Assembly (NCBI RefSeq): GCF_004134775.1
Contig: NZ_SDOZ01000002.1
Location: 780,005-844,004 of the forward strand
Source: Candidatus Borkfalkia ceftriaxoniphila
Lineage (GTDB): Bacteria > Bacillota > Clostridia > Christensenellales > Borkfalkiaceae
Length of the DNA stretch: 64,000 nucleotides
Reading direction: 5' to 3'
The translations under genes and the position numbers were made by a program. The notes beneath the pieces were generated by a model. It did no database searches, was not told where the DNA came from, and saw only the letters and a program-made list of their open reading frames with translations. Every line of letters starts with the position of its first letter. Position 1 is the stretch's first letter. Of this stretch, positions 17,308-25,154 are shown piece after piece.

Positions 17308-17336
17308 ACTATAACATACGAACATATGTTTGTCAA
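17308..17336 (-). promoter_or_regulatory. Sigma-70 promoter with SOS-box-like operator
   Basis: On the minus strand TTGACA (17331-17336), a 17-base spacer and TATAGT (17308-17313) form a near-consensus promoter about 60 bases before the XRE start. Inside lies CGAACATATGTTTG (17319-17332, plus-strand reading), which matches the Gram-positive LexA consensus CGAAC-RNRY-GTTYG and overlaps the -35 edge and spacer, an ideal place for repression. The palindrome might instead be the operator of the XRE protein itself. Confidence 0.75.
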
Positions 17337-17402
17337 ATGTTTTTTCCAATTTTTTACAGATAATTTTAAAATTTTATAAATTTATACTTATATCTTTCTG
17401 GC

Positions 17403-17449
17403 GATTGATAAAAGTACTCGGAGAATTTCTCCGAGTACTTTTATCAATC
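17403..17449. repeat. Perfect 22-bp inverted repeat
   Basis: Positions 17403-17424 (GATTGATAAAAGTACTCGGA...) are the exact reverse complement of 17428-17449 with a 3-base loop. It follows the stop of the cupin fusion gene (17511) and lies before the SOS-like promoter, so it can end transcription from the redox operon; the stem itself carries a T-rich stretch on the minus strand. There is no clean T-tail outside the stem, so a mobile-element end or boundary mark remains possible. Confidence 0.7.
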
Positions 17450-17510
17450 AAATTCCATTTACTGCCGAATATGAAAAATATGTTGAATTCGCCGTAGATC
17501 AACCATTTTC

Positions 17511-18692
17511 TCATTTTACATCCCCCGAGATCTTATCGTATTCCTCGTCGGATACGGGTTCGTACCATTCCGTACGTCCGTTTTCCGAAGGAACTTCGAT
17601 TGCCAGATGCTGAAAATAACTGTCCTTCGCCGCGCCGTGCCAATGTTTTACGTTTGCGGGAATATTGACGACGTCACCCGCTTTTAACGCACGGGGCTGC
17701 CGTCCGTATTCCTGATACCAGCCTTTTCCTGCCGTAACGAGCAAAATCTGACCGCCGCCCTTATCTGCGCGGTGAATGTGCCAATTGTTTCTGCAACGGG
17801 GTTCAAAGGTTACGTTTCCGATTGCGACTTGTTCCGTTGAGAGCATATTGAGATAACTTTGGCCGATAAAATATTCAGCATAGGCTTCATTCTTTTCGCC
17901 TACGGGGAACACGCTTAGATTCTCCCGATCCATTTTGTTCTTAACTTTTGCCGCTTCTTCCACGCATCGGATTGTGTTGAGGGAACGGGGGTAGCCGATA
18001 TACGGCAAACACTGCGAAACGACCTTGACTAAAAAACTTTTATCGTTTCCGATACGGATATTCGCTTTTGCGTGAGAGATAAGTTGCGACTCGCAACCGC
18101 CCTGTGCGGCAAGTAAGCAAAAGGTAATCATCTCGCGCTGTTTATAATCGAGCCCCGTTCTCGTATAATAATCGCCGAAGCAGTTTTCCACAAGCCATTT
18201 ATTGATATGCCGCGTTTCGGGATTGCCCGATTGAGCAAAACCGCGCATACTTTCGCCGAATATATCGATTTGCGCCTGTTCCCCCTTCTCACGGCGGTTA
18301 TTCGTCGTCGTGGTCGCTTGTCCTTCAAGGGGGAGGGAAACGCCCTGCGCGATCAAAATGTCGTTCGTCGCTTTCAGAAAAGGGAACGCCCTGCCGATGC
18401 CGACATAGGCAACCGACTGATAGACGATCTCCTTTATTTCAACGGGAGAAATCCCGAAGCGGAGAGCGGCGGGCAGCATTACCTTATATTCGTCTATGGC
18501 TTGACAGCCGATAAGCGCGGCGGCAATCGCAATAAAGCGCGTTTTGTCGTCAAGGTCATCGTTGTTTATTACTTCTCCAAAGGCAAAATTGTCAAACCGC
18601 TCGATAAATTCAGGATCGGTTTGCGCAAACTCCGATTGATAATGCGGAAATATTTTTTCGTGATAACGCCTTGCGTTTTCCGTTATATCCAT
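17511..18692 (-). CDS. Double carboxymuconolactone-decarboxylase/cupin fusion
   Basis: The 393-residue protein joins two CMD-like helical domains (about 15-120 and 140-255) and a C-terminal cupin barrel (about 270-385). The cupin shows metal-binding histidines in NNWHIHRADKGG and the conserved KAGDVVNIPANVKHWHGA. The CMD domains keep the hydrophobic core (AAALIGCQAID..., CLLAAQGGCESQLISH), although I see only single cysteines rather than the AhpD CxxC pair. Such fusions are found beside flavodoxin and aldo/keto reductase genes and are thought to act in redox or detoxification reactions. It starts 3 bases after the flavodoxin stop. Confidence 0.87.
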   Translation of the reverse strand: MDITENARRYHEKIFPHYQSEFAQTDPEFIERFDNFAFGEVINNDDLDDKTRFIAIAAALIGCQAIDEYKVMLPAALRFGISPVEIKEIVYQSVAYVGIGRAFPFLKATNDILIAQGVSLPLEGQATTTTNNRREKGEQAQIDIFGESMRGFAQSGNPETRHINKWLVENCFGDYYTRTGLDYKQREMITFCLLAAQGGCESQLISHAKANIRIGNDKSFLVKVVSQCLPYIGYPRSLNTIRCVEEAAKVKNKMDRENLSVFPVGEKNEAYAEYFIGQSYLNMLSTEQVAIGNVTFEPRCRNNWHIHRADKGGGQILLVTAGKGWYQEYGRQPRALKAGDVVNIPANVKHWHGAAKDSYFQHLAIEVPSENGRTEWYEPVSDEEYDKISGDVK

Positions 18693-18695
18693 AAT

Positions 18696-19211
18696 TTAAA
18701 TACTCCTTTTCGCCCATTCCGCGACTTGTTTTTCGGATTCAGCCGCTTTTGTGCCGCGAACGGAAAGTCCACGCATCACGGTCGCTCCCTTGCAGACTTT
18801 AACAAGGTCGCGTTCGCTCGATCCCATACCGCTGCCCTCGTTGGTGCAGAACGGCACGATCTTTTTACCTTTCAAGTCGTATTTTTCGAGCAAGGAAAAC
18901 ATCGGCATGGGCATAGTCCCCCACCAATTCGGATAACCAACGAAGATAACGTCGTATCCGTCCAACGCGGCGGGATAAAGTTTGAGTTCGGGGCGGGCGT
19001 TCGCGTGAAGTTCCTTTTGCGCTTCATCGCAACAGGCATAATAGTCCTTGGCGTATTCTTTTACGGTTTCCACCTCGAACAGATCGCCGCCGACGTTTTT
19101 TTGAACAAATTCCGCAACGATTTCCGTGTTGCCTTTCTTCAAATTTTGAATGCTTCCGTTCCAATAATTTTCGCCTTTGCGCGAATAGTAAACGGTTATA
19201 ATTTTCGGCAT
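18696..19211 (-). CDS. Flavodoxin family protein
   Basis: A 171-residue cytoplasmic flavodoxin-like protein. The N-terminal strand ITVYYSRKGENYWNGS would hold the FMN phosphate, although it lacks the T-x-T pattern of classic flavodoxins, and the mid-protein VIFVGYPNWWGTMPM motif provides the aromatic flavin contact. It should carry electrons for the reductases in this operon. Spacing to the fusion gene is 3 bases, to the lipoprotein gene 20 bases. Confidence 0.88.
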   Translation of the reverse strand: MPKIITVYYSRKGENYWNGSIQNLKKGNTEIVAEFVQKNVGGDLFEVETVKEYAKDYYACCDEAQKELHANARPELKLYPAALDGYDVIFVGYPNWWGTMPMPMFSLLEKYDLKGKKIVPFCTNEGSGMGSSERDLVKVCKGATVMRGLSVRGTKAAESEKQVAEWAKRSI

Positions 19212-19231
19212 AATCGTATCTCCTTTGCAAA

Positions 19232-19846
19232 TTAAGCGATTAAATTAAGAGTGTTTACCCACTCGGTTACGGTTGAACGGGATGCGCCCGAAGAAAAGCG
19301 CATTCCCTCTTGCCAATTTCCCGTACCTGCCATTTGAGCAAGCAACGCTCCGCTCTGTCCCAATCCCGAACTTGCAGACGTCGCAAACGGAATTATGGTT
19401 TTTCCCGTAAAGTCGTTATTTTTTATAAAGTTATTTATGGGCCACGCCGCAATTCCCCACCAAATAGGGTAGCCGACGAACACCGTTTTGTAACTATCCC
19501 AATTATTTACGATTGCAGATACCAATTCGATGTTCCTTAAATTTTCGTTCTCATATTCGCGATAAACTCGGCTATTACGATCGGAATAATTCAAATCGGC
19601 GCTTGTATACGGATTTACGGGCGATAATTCAAACGTAACGCCGTTCGTCGCATCTGCAATGTATCCGGCTATCCTTTCGGTATTGTTGGTTGCTGAAAAA
19701 TATACGATTAAAATATTCGACGTTTCGGACGGTCTCGAATTACCGTCACCGGGTACCGTGTTCTCGCCGTTATCGTTGCATGCGGTAAACGTAAAAGCGA
19801 ATACCAGGCAGAACGCCAATAAAATTAAGATAAATGTTTTTTTCAT
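19232..19846 (-). CDS. Flavodoxin-like lipoprotein
   Basis: This 204-residue protein starts with a lipoprotein signal peptide (hydrophobic 5-20, lipobox FTAC with Cys23), a short Ser/Pro/Gly linker and then a flavodoxin domain (about 42-200): LIVYFSATNNTERIAGYIAD binds FMN phosphate and VFVGYPIWWGIAAWP is the flavin-contact loop. It should therefore sit on the outer face of the membrane. Membrane-anchored flavodoxins next to a cytoplasmic copy suggest a paired electron-transfer arrangement, but no membrane partner is visible. Confidence 0.88.
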   Translation of the reverse strand: MKKTFILILLAFCLVFAFTFTACNDNGENTVPGDGNSRPSETSNILIVYFSATNNTERIAGYIADATNGVTFELSPVNPYTSADLNYSDRNSRVYREYENENLRNIELVSAIVNNWDSYKTVFVGYPIWWGIAAWPINNFIKNNDFTGKTIIPFATSASSGLGQSGALLAQMAGTGNWQEGMRFSSGASRSTVTEWVNTLNLIA

Positions 19847-19858
19847 AAGTTTTGTTCC

Positions 19859-20746
19859 TTACCACTTCTTTTTATCTTTGCTGTGATCGTGATTGCTCTT
19901 TCGTTGTTCAACCATCTGCACAAACCATTCCACCATATTGGGGTCGGTGTGAGAAAAAAACGAACTTTGTTTTTTATCAAGAGTTGCCATAATCGCCATT
20001 TCTTCGTCGGAAAGGGCAAAATCGAATACGTTAAAATTTTCTATCATCCTTTCGATATGAACAGACTTTGGAATCACTACGATGCCGCGCTGTAATTCCC
20101 AGCGCAAAATGATCTGCGCAACCGTTCTTTCGTACTTTGCGGCGATTTTTGCAATCGTCCCGTCGGTGAACAGTCCGCCGCGACCTTCTCCGAACGGCGC
20201 CCATGCTTCTATCTGCACGCCGTATTTCTGCATCCATTTCTGTGCTTCTGTCTGCTGATTGTGCGGATGCGTTTCCACTTGGTTCACCATCGGACGAATT
20301 CGGCTGAACGAACATAGATCAACCATTCTGTCTGGATAAAAGTTGGATATGCCGATAGATCTTAATTTCCCTTCTCCGTACAATTCTTCCAGAGCGCGCC
20401 ATGCACCGTAATAGTCGCCGAAGGGTTGGTGCAGGAGCATAAGGTCGATATAATCGGTTTTGAGTTTGCGCAGCGATTCGTATACGGACGCTTTCGTCTG
20501 TTCATAGCCGTAATGTTCCACCCAGACCTTGCTCGTCAAAAAAATTTCTTCGCGCAGAATGCCCGATTTCGCGATAGCGGTGCCGACTTCTTCTTCGTTG
20601 AAATAACTCTGTGCCGTGTCGATATGACGGTATCCGACTTTGAGCGCGTCGAGAACGCAGCGTTCGCATTCGTCTTTCGATACCTGATACACGCCGTAGC
20701 CGAGTTGCGGCATCCTCACGCCATTCGATAAAGTTACATATTCCAT
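19859..20746 (-). CDS. Aldo/keto reductase
   Basis: The 295-residue enzyme shows the full AKR pattern: GYGVYQV near the start, the catalytic Asp and Tyr in DTAQSYFNEEEVG (about 43-55), Lys in LTSKVWVEHY, His in LLHQPFGD (about 110) and GISNFYPDRM, with the NADPH-binding IPKSVHIERM near the end. It reduces aldehydes or ketones with NAD(P)H; the substrate is not evident. It shares an operon with a MerR-type regulator upstream and flavodoxins downstream. Confidence 0.92.
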   Translation of the reverse strand: MEYVTLSNGVRMPQLGYGVYQVSKDECERCVLDALKVGYRHIDTAQSYFNEEEVGTAIAKSGILREEIFLTSKVWVEHYGYEQTKASVYESLRKLKTDYIDLMLLHQPFGDYYGAWRALEELYGEGKLRSIGISNFYPDRMVDLCSFSRIRPMVNQVETHPHNQQTEAQKWMQKYGVQIEAWAPFGEGRGGLFTDGTIAKIAAKYERTVAQIILRWELQRGIVVIPKSVHIERMIENFNVFDFALSDEEMAIMATLDKKQSSFFSHTDPNMVEWFVQMVEQRKSNHDHSKDKKKW

Positions 20747-20761
20747 AATCTAACTCCTTGA

Positions 20762-21091
20762 TTATTTGTTTTTATGCTGCAAATTATATAGGATAAAATC
20801 TACCTTATCCAGAAGTTGTCCCGCGCAATGCATCTCGTTCAATAATTTATCCCGCGCTTTTCTTAAAATCTGAATTTTTCTTTTTACGTCGTTACATATA
20901 CAAAATTCTGCGATTTGCTCTTTCCCAAGTCCCGCTTCGCGGAAAAGCGAGACTGCAGACAAAATTTCAATGGAATCATCGGTCAGTTCACTGTCGCTGC
21001 AAAGCGTTTCGTCAAATAATCCTTTATCTTTGTAAAACATAAGTTCGGTTTCGCTTAAAGCGCATTGTTCGCGCAGATCTTTCAGTTTCAT
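20762..21091 (-). CDS. MerR-like transcriptional regulator
   Basis: A 109-residue protein with an atypical MerR-type winged helix at its N-terminus (MKLKDLREQCALSETELMFYKDKGLF) and a coiled-coil dimer helix (about 65-105). It lacks an obvious ligand-binding domain and has only two cysteines. ATG 21091 is preferred over an in-frame start at 21136 because GGAGAAACC precedes it and the longer form would run through a terminator hairpin. It probably controls the redox operon it heads. Confidence 0.78.
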   Translation of the reverse strand: MKLKDLREQCALSETELMFYKDKGLFDETLCSDSELTDDSIEILSAVSLFREAGLGKEQIAEFCICNDVKRKIQILRKARDKLLNEMHCAGQLLDKVDFILYNLQHKNK

Positions 21092-21102
21092 GGTTTCTCC
21101 GC

Positions 21103-21140
21103 AAAAAAATATAAGTGCAGTACGACGTTTCTGCACTTAT
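21103..21140 (-). terminator. Intrinsic terminator/attenuator between LysR and MerR genes
   Basis: ATAAGTGCAG (21111-21120) is exactly complementary to 21131-21140 with a 10-base loop, and the minus strand continues with ATTTTTTTGC (21101-21110). It ends the LysR transcript 44 bases after its stop codon. Because a TATAAT-like sequence lies just before the hairpin, transcripts starting there would meet it in the MerR leader. Confidence 0.75.
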
Positions 21141-21183
21141 ATTATAATTTTTCTATTTAAATATGTAAAATACTTGGTTTGTA

Positions 21184-22071
21184 TCATTCACTATGCCCAT
21201 AAAGCATAATAATTTCTTCAATAAACTTCTTGACAGCACGGTTCACAGGCTGATATTTTTTCCAGATAATAAATGTAGATTGACGTATTTCGGGATAAAA
21301 CGGTTTGAAACACGTTCCCAAGCCGCTCGCTTCCGTAAGCGTGCTTTCGACGGTAAAAACGTACCCTAAATTCTGTCGGGCAAAGTGGGCTGCGTTGTTG
21401 ACAAGATTGAAGGTGGCGATTACGTTCAGTTGATCGTAAGTTTCGCCCAAAGCATTGCGATAAAAGGATTGAACGGACGGCCGCTTATTCGCCACGATCG
21501 GCAATCCGATCAAATCGTCTATGGTTATGTAATCCTTTTGCGCCAACGGCGAATCCGTACTCATTAAGATACCGCATCTGTCGTCTATGCCTAAGCGAAT
21601 AAAACTGTATTTATCGATGTCGCCCGGCTCTATCAAAAGCCCCACGTCAATCAGACCTCTGTCCAAGCCTTCCTTTACATGAGTGGCAATGTCGGATTGA
21701 ATATCGAAAGTTACCGCAGGGTACTTCGCGCGGAAGGAAGTGATTAGTTTAGGAAAAATTTCGGAGGCTTTTGTTTCCGCTGCACCAATGGAAATAACCC
21801 CGCTTAAATCATATTCTTTTTGGCGAAATTCGCATTCCACTTTCTGTTCGAGCGCGATCATTTCTTCCGCGCGACGGCGCAGCAGTATGCCGTCCTCGGT
21901 TAAAACAATCTTTCTTTTGCCCCGCTCAAACAGTCTGACACCGAGTTCTTCTTCCAACTCGGCAAGTTGGCGGGAGAGCGTGGGCTGCGTAATGTACAAT
22001 GCCTCGGCTGCCCTTGATATATTTTCCTCTCTTGCAAGCGTCAAAAAATACCTTAATACCCGAAGTTCCAT
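21184..22071 (-). CDS. LysR-family transcriptional regulator
   Basis: The 295-residue protein has the N-terminal LysR helix-turn-helix (LRYFLTLAREENISRAAEALYITQPTLSRQLAELEEELG) and a periplasmic-binding-like effector domain (about 90-290). I start at the ATG of MELRVLRYF, the usual LysR beginning, with GGAAAAG upstream; in-frame ATGs at 22083 and 22089 are possible. LysR-AKR-flavodoxin-CMD/cupin arrangements are common in Clostridia, so it probably activates the operon downstream in response to a small metabolite or redox cue. Confidence 0.9.
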   Translation of the reverse strand: MELRVLRYFLTLAREENISRAAEALYITQPTLSRQLAELEEELGVRLFERGKRKIVLTEDGILLRRRAEEMIALEQKVECEFRQKEYDLSGVISIGAAETKASEIFPKLITSFRAKYPAVTFDIQSDIATHVKEGLDRGLIDVGLLIEPGDIDKYSFIRLGIDDRCGILMSTDSPLAQKDYITIDDLIGLPIVANKRPSVQSFYRNALGETYDQLNVIATFNLVNNAAHFARQNLGYVFTVESTLTEASGLGTCFKPFYPEIRQSTFIIWKKYQPVNRAVKKFIEEIIMLYGHSE

Positions 22072-22103
22072 AATCTTTTCCATGCACAATTTTTATTTAT
22101 ATC

Positions 22104-22132
22104 ATTATAACATAACTTACTGCGGCTTACAA
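22104..22132 (-). promoter_or_regulatory. Promoter of the LysR gene
   Basis: On the minus strand TTGTAA (22127-22132), a 17-base spacer and TATAAT (22104-22109) lie about 33 bases before the LysR start. The match is good to sigma-70 consensus; no operator palindrome is obvious. Confidence 0.65.
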
Positions 22133-22259
22133 AAAATTCCCTATGAGAAATACGAAAACTGCTCCTTTTTTATTATCTAAAAAAGTATACAGTTCTCGGT
22201 TTTTAGTATTGATTCAAACAACGCCGTCGCTCCATTAAACTTTTATCGCCCGCACTCCG

Positions 22260-23882
22260 CTACGCCGTCGGGATAAATTTTTCCAAATAGCGGCGCAGGT
22301 TTTTGTCGCAGACGTATACGTAAGTCCCGCGAATGCCCCTCGTCATAAGTACAGCATAGGAATTTAAAATAAAAGTTCTCAGTTCGCCGTCCGAAACGCC
22401 CCGCTTTATCTTTTTATCGTAATAATTCTTTCTGTCAACCATTATTTTGTTTTCCTGCGCGTCGAAGTAAAGTTCGGGTCCGAAAACCACCGCCGTATAG
22501 TTCAAATCCAAACCTGCGAGGGAATATATGCTGCCCATTTCCCCTTTTGCTTTGTCGTTTTCCAGCCAGCCGCCCGACTGCCTGTTCCATTTTACACCGC
22601 AATCGTCTATAACGATATCGGGCGTTTCGGGGTTGGTTTTAGATACCCATTTCCAGCCGTAACCGCCCGAACAAATTCTGCACAGGCGGTATTTTTCTTC
22701 CTTTTCGCAAAGGACTTTTCTCATTTCGGCAAAGTCGGTAAAAAGTCTGAAATCGTAATTTTCAAAATTCTTTGATCTGTCGGTATTCTGAAATAAAACG
22801 TCGTAAACGTAAGGGGTATATTCCGCGCCCGCGCGTATCCTCATCTGCTCGTCGAGATCTATCGGTCGTATGCCTCTGAAGCGGTCGTAAACGCGCTTTT
22901 CAAAACTGTTTTCGGGTATATCTGAGGGGCTTACTATCTGCTTACCGTCGTAAAACAGAATAAGGCGGTCTGAAGCGGCAAGAAGCCAGTCAAGTTCGTC
23001 GTGCGAATTGTCTAACGAAAGCCTCTTGTTTCCCTCCTCGAACGCTCTTAAATAATAGCCTATGTTCTTGTTTCGGCGCAGCCTCTGCGCTTCGTCGCAT
23101 ATCAGTATGTCATAGCGACGTTTAGTGGCTTCTACTGGCGATATTACGTCCTCTTTGTTCAGTTCAGGCGTGCCTGAAAACACCTTTTTTATTTCTTTGC
23201 GGGTGGAAGGGTTGGCGTAAACCAGTCCCGTTTTTAATTTTCGGTATTCGGTATGCGTTTTAAGATAATAGAATAGTGATACGGCTACCGCCGTTTTGCC
23301 GCAGCCCGCGTCGCCTCTTATTAGTATGGGGCGGCTTCGGAATTTTTCGTTTGTAGGAAAAGTCTCCTTTGAATTTATGGCGTTTATTATGCTCTTAAGC
23401 GCCGCCTGCTGTTTTTCAGTGAGGCGCATCATGTCGGGGCAGTACTTGTACATGCCCTTATTCAGCACAGAATAAAAATGCTTTTCGTTTACCAGGCCTT
23501 TTTTTTCCAACTCGGGCCACAGCCTGTCGAACGAAAGTTCGAAGTCGTTTTTTCTTTTATAGTGCGTCCAATCGCCCATTTTGCGGTTTATCACTTCGAA
23601 TTTCCCGTCCGCGTGCATAAGGCGGATAAGCAAATCTTCATAATGCTTGGCGGGCGTTTCCTCGAAGTCCTCGCCCGTAATCACGTGTATTCTGTCGAAT
23701 GTAAACTTCCCGCACAAATCATACGGCGCCAGATGTTCCTTGTTCCTCCGCGCGATATCCTTTGTTTCGCCTATATAAACCTGCTTGCCGTTTTCAAGAA
23801 TATACAGGCAGTGGTAGTCCCAAGGAAGGTTAAGATTTTTATAATCGGCAAAAGGATGAGTGAAAATTTCAAGTTTTATCAT
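22260..23882 (-). CDS. GIY-YIG nuclease-DUF2075 helicase fusion
   Basis: The 540-residue protein combines an N-terminal GIY-YIG nuclease domain (about 20-110: CLYILENGKQVYIGETKDIARRNKEH with a variant first motif, the catalytic Arg, Glu in HYEDLLIRLM and Asn in INRK) with a DUF2075 superfamily 1-type ATPase (about 160-540: Walker A GDAGCGKT at about 190, Walker B LICDEAQ at about 257, and a C-terminal VLMTRGIRGTYVYV motif). It acts on DNA or RNA in the cytoplasm. The gene stands alone with its own promoter. Nuclease-helicase fusions of this kind often belong to phage defence; that role is inference. ATG 23882 is chosen over a TTG at 23918. Confidence 0.88.
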   Translation of the reverse strand: MIKLEIFTHPFADYKNLNLPWDYHCLYILENGKQVYIGETKDIARRNKEHLAPYDLCGKFTFDRIHVITGEDFEETPAKHYEDLLIRLMHADGKFEVINRKMGDWTHYKRKNDFELSFDRLWPELEKKGLVNEKHFYSVLNKGMYKYCPDMMRLTEKQQAALKSIINAINSKETFPTNEKFRSRPILIRGDAGCGKTAVAVSLFYYLKTHTEYRKLKTGLVYANPSTRKEIKKVFSGTPELNKEDVISPVEATKRRYDILICDEAQRLRRNKNIGYYLRAFEEGNKRLSLDNSHDELDWLLAASDRLILFYDGKQIVSPSDIPENSFEKRVYDRFRGIRPIDLDEQMRIRAGAEYTPYVYDVLFQNTDRSKNFENYDFRLFTDFAEMRKVLCEKEEKYRLCRICSGGYGWKWVSKTNPETPDIVIDDCGVKWNRQSGGWLENDKAKGEMGSIYSLAGLDLNYTAVVFGPELYFDAQENKIMVDRKNYYDKKIKRGVSDGELRTFILNSYAVLMTRGIRGTYVYVCDKNLRRYLEKFIPTA

Positions 23883-23976
23883 ATGAGTTTTCTGCTTAAA
23901 AAATAAATATTCGTGCAAAAAAGACGGTTAAACAACATATTTTGGGGTATCGTTTCTTCTCTGCGGTCAGGTTTAT

Positions 23977-24005
23977 ATTTTAGCATTTTATATTGCAAAA
24001 GTCAA
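23977..24005 (-). promoter_or_regulatory. Promoter of the nuclease-helicase gene
   Basis: TTGACT (24000-24005) and TAAAAT (23977-23982) on the minus strand are separated by 17 bases, giving a leader of about 90 bases before ATG 23882. It marks the gene as an independent unit. Confidence 0.55.
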
Positions 24006-24123
24006 ATTAGAAGTTACTAAACACGGTTAAAGTCGGTGATTACTTTAAAAGCATCAAAGGCTTTTTGGAAACCTTTCAACTTCTTTTAAGTAAGGTATAA
24101 CGCTATGTAAAAACTATTAGACT

Positions 24124-25149
24124 TTAACTGCATTTCAATTTATTGCGAAAAAATTTATAACCGCAGGACATGACGGTGCCGCATAAACGGAACGGCAGCC
24201 AGTTTACGAGCGCGGGATAACTTCGGCGCAGATATGAGTACATTTTCTCGTCTTTTCTGCGCAAGTTTTCCCACAGTTCTTTCAAAGCGATCTTGCGTTC
24301 CGCTATGTTTTCTTTGCCTCCCGTCGTAAACATCATCGTCAGCGTCATCACCACGCCCAGATCGTGCTTCATATACTGCGACAAGCCGCTCTGCAATTTA
24401 TTCAAATCACGGTAACTGTACGCGTTCAACATCTCTTTCATCACGCGGATCTGCTGACGGTATCGTTTCACGATGTTCTCACGGTTCACCGACTGGTCTT
24501 CCCTGCCGATATAATAGCGATACAGATCGATATTCATATAGTACAGTTTTTTCGTATACGGCAACGGTTTATAGGCGAAGATATTATCCACATAAAAAGT
24601 ATGTTCGGGTAAAACGACCCCGCTTTCACGCAGTTTATCCGTGCGGTACAGCATAGAGTGCATCAACAACACGTTGGAATTACGGAACCGTTTCACCTCG
24701 TTCCAGCCGAACAGTCTTCCCTGCGGGAAATTCTCCGTGTAACGCCTCACGAACCTTGCGTTTTCCACCACTTTTTCGTATACGAAATTCGTCAGGTACA
24801 GATCTGCGGGCGTATCCTGTTCCAGATGCTCCCACAGCGTATCCAGCAACGTATGCAGGGCTGCGGTTTCGAGCCAGTCGTCCGAATCCACGACTTTGAA
24901 ATATAAGCCCCGCGCGAGTTCCAGACCTTTGTTCACTCCCGAACCGTGTCCCCCGTTTTCCTGATTCACCGCCGTCACGTTCGGAAAGCGTTCCGCATAT
25001 TCCCTTGCGATCTTTCCCGTTTCGTCCGTCGAGCCGTCGTTGACGATGATGATTTCCACGTCCTCGCCGCCGGTAAGAAGCGTATCTATACACCGTCGCA
25101 TATATCCCGCCGAATTGTAACACGGAACGGCAAACGTGATCAGATACAT
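24124..25149 (-). CDS. Family 2 glycosyltransferase
   Basis: The 341-residue enzyme has the GT2 fold at its N-terminus: YLITFAVPCYNSAGYMRR, the nucleotide-binding VNDGSTDETG (about 38-47), and the metal-binding KVVDSDDWL (about 85-93). No membrane segment is clear, so it is a cytoplasmic, possibly membrane-associated transferase. ATG 25149 follows AAAGGAGGA and lies 6 bases after the GH3 stop; an in-frame open extension to 25386 overlaps the GH3 gene and is rejected. Sugar donor and acceptor are unknown. Confidence 0.88.
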   Translation of the reverse strand: MYLITFAVPCYNSAGYMRRCIDTLLTGGEDVEIIIVNDGSTDETGKIAREYAERFPNVTAVNQENGGHGSGVNKGLELARGLYFKVVDSDDWLETAALHTLLDTLWEHLEQDTPADLYLTNFVYEKVVENARFVRRYTENFPQGRLFGWNEVKRFRNSNVLLMHSMLYRTDKLRESGVVLPEHTFYVDNIFAYKPLPYTKKLYYMNIDLYRYYIGREDQSVNRENIVKRYRQQIRVMKEMLNAYSYRDLNKLQSGLSQYMKHDLGVVMTLTMMFTTGGKENIAERKIALKELWENLRRKDEKMYSYLRRSYPALVNWLPFRLCGTVMSCGYKFFRNKLKCS

Positions 25150-25154
25150 TGTTT

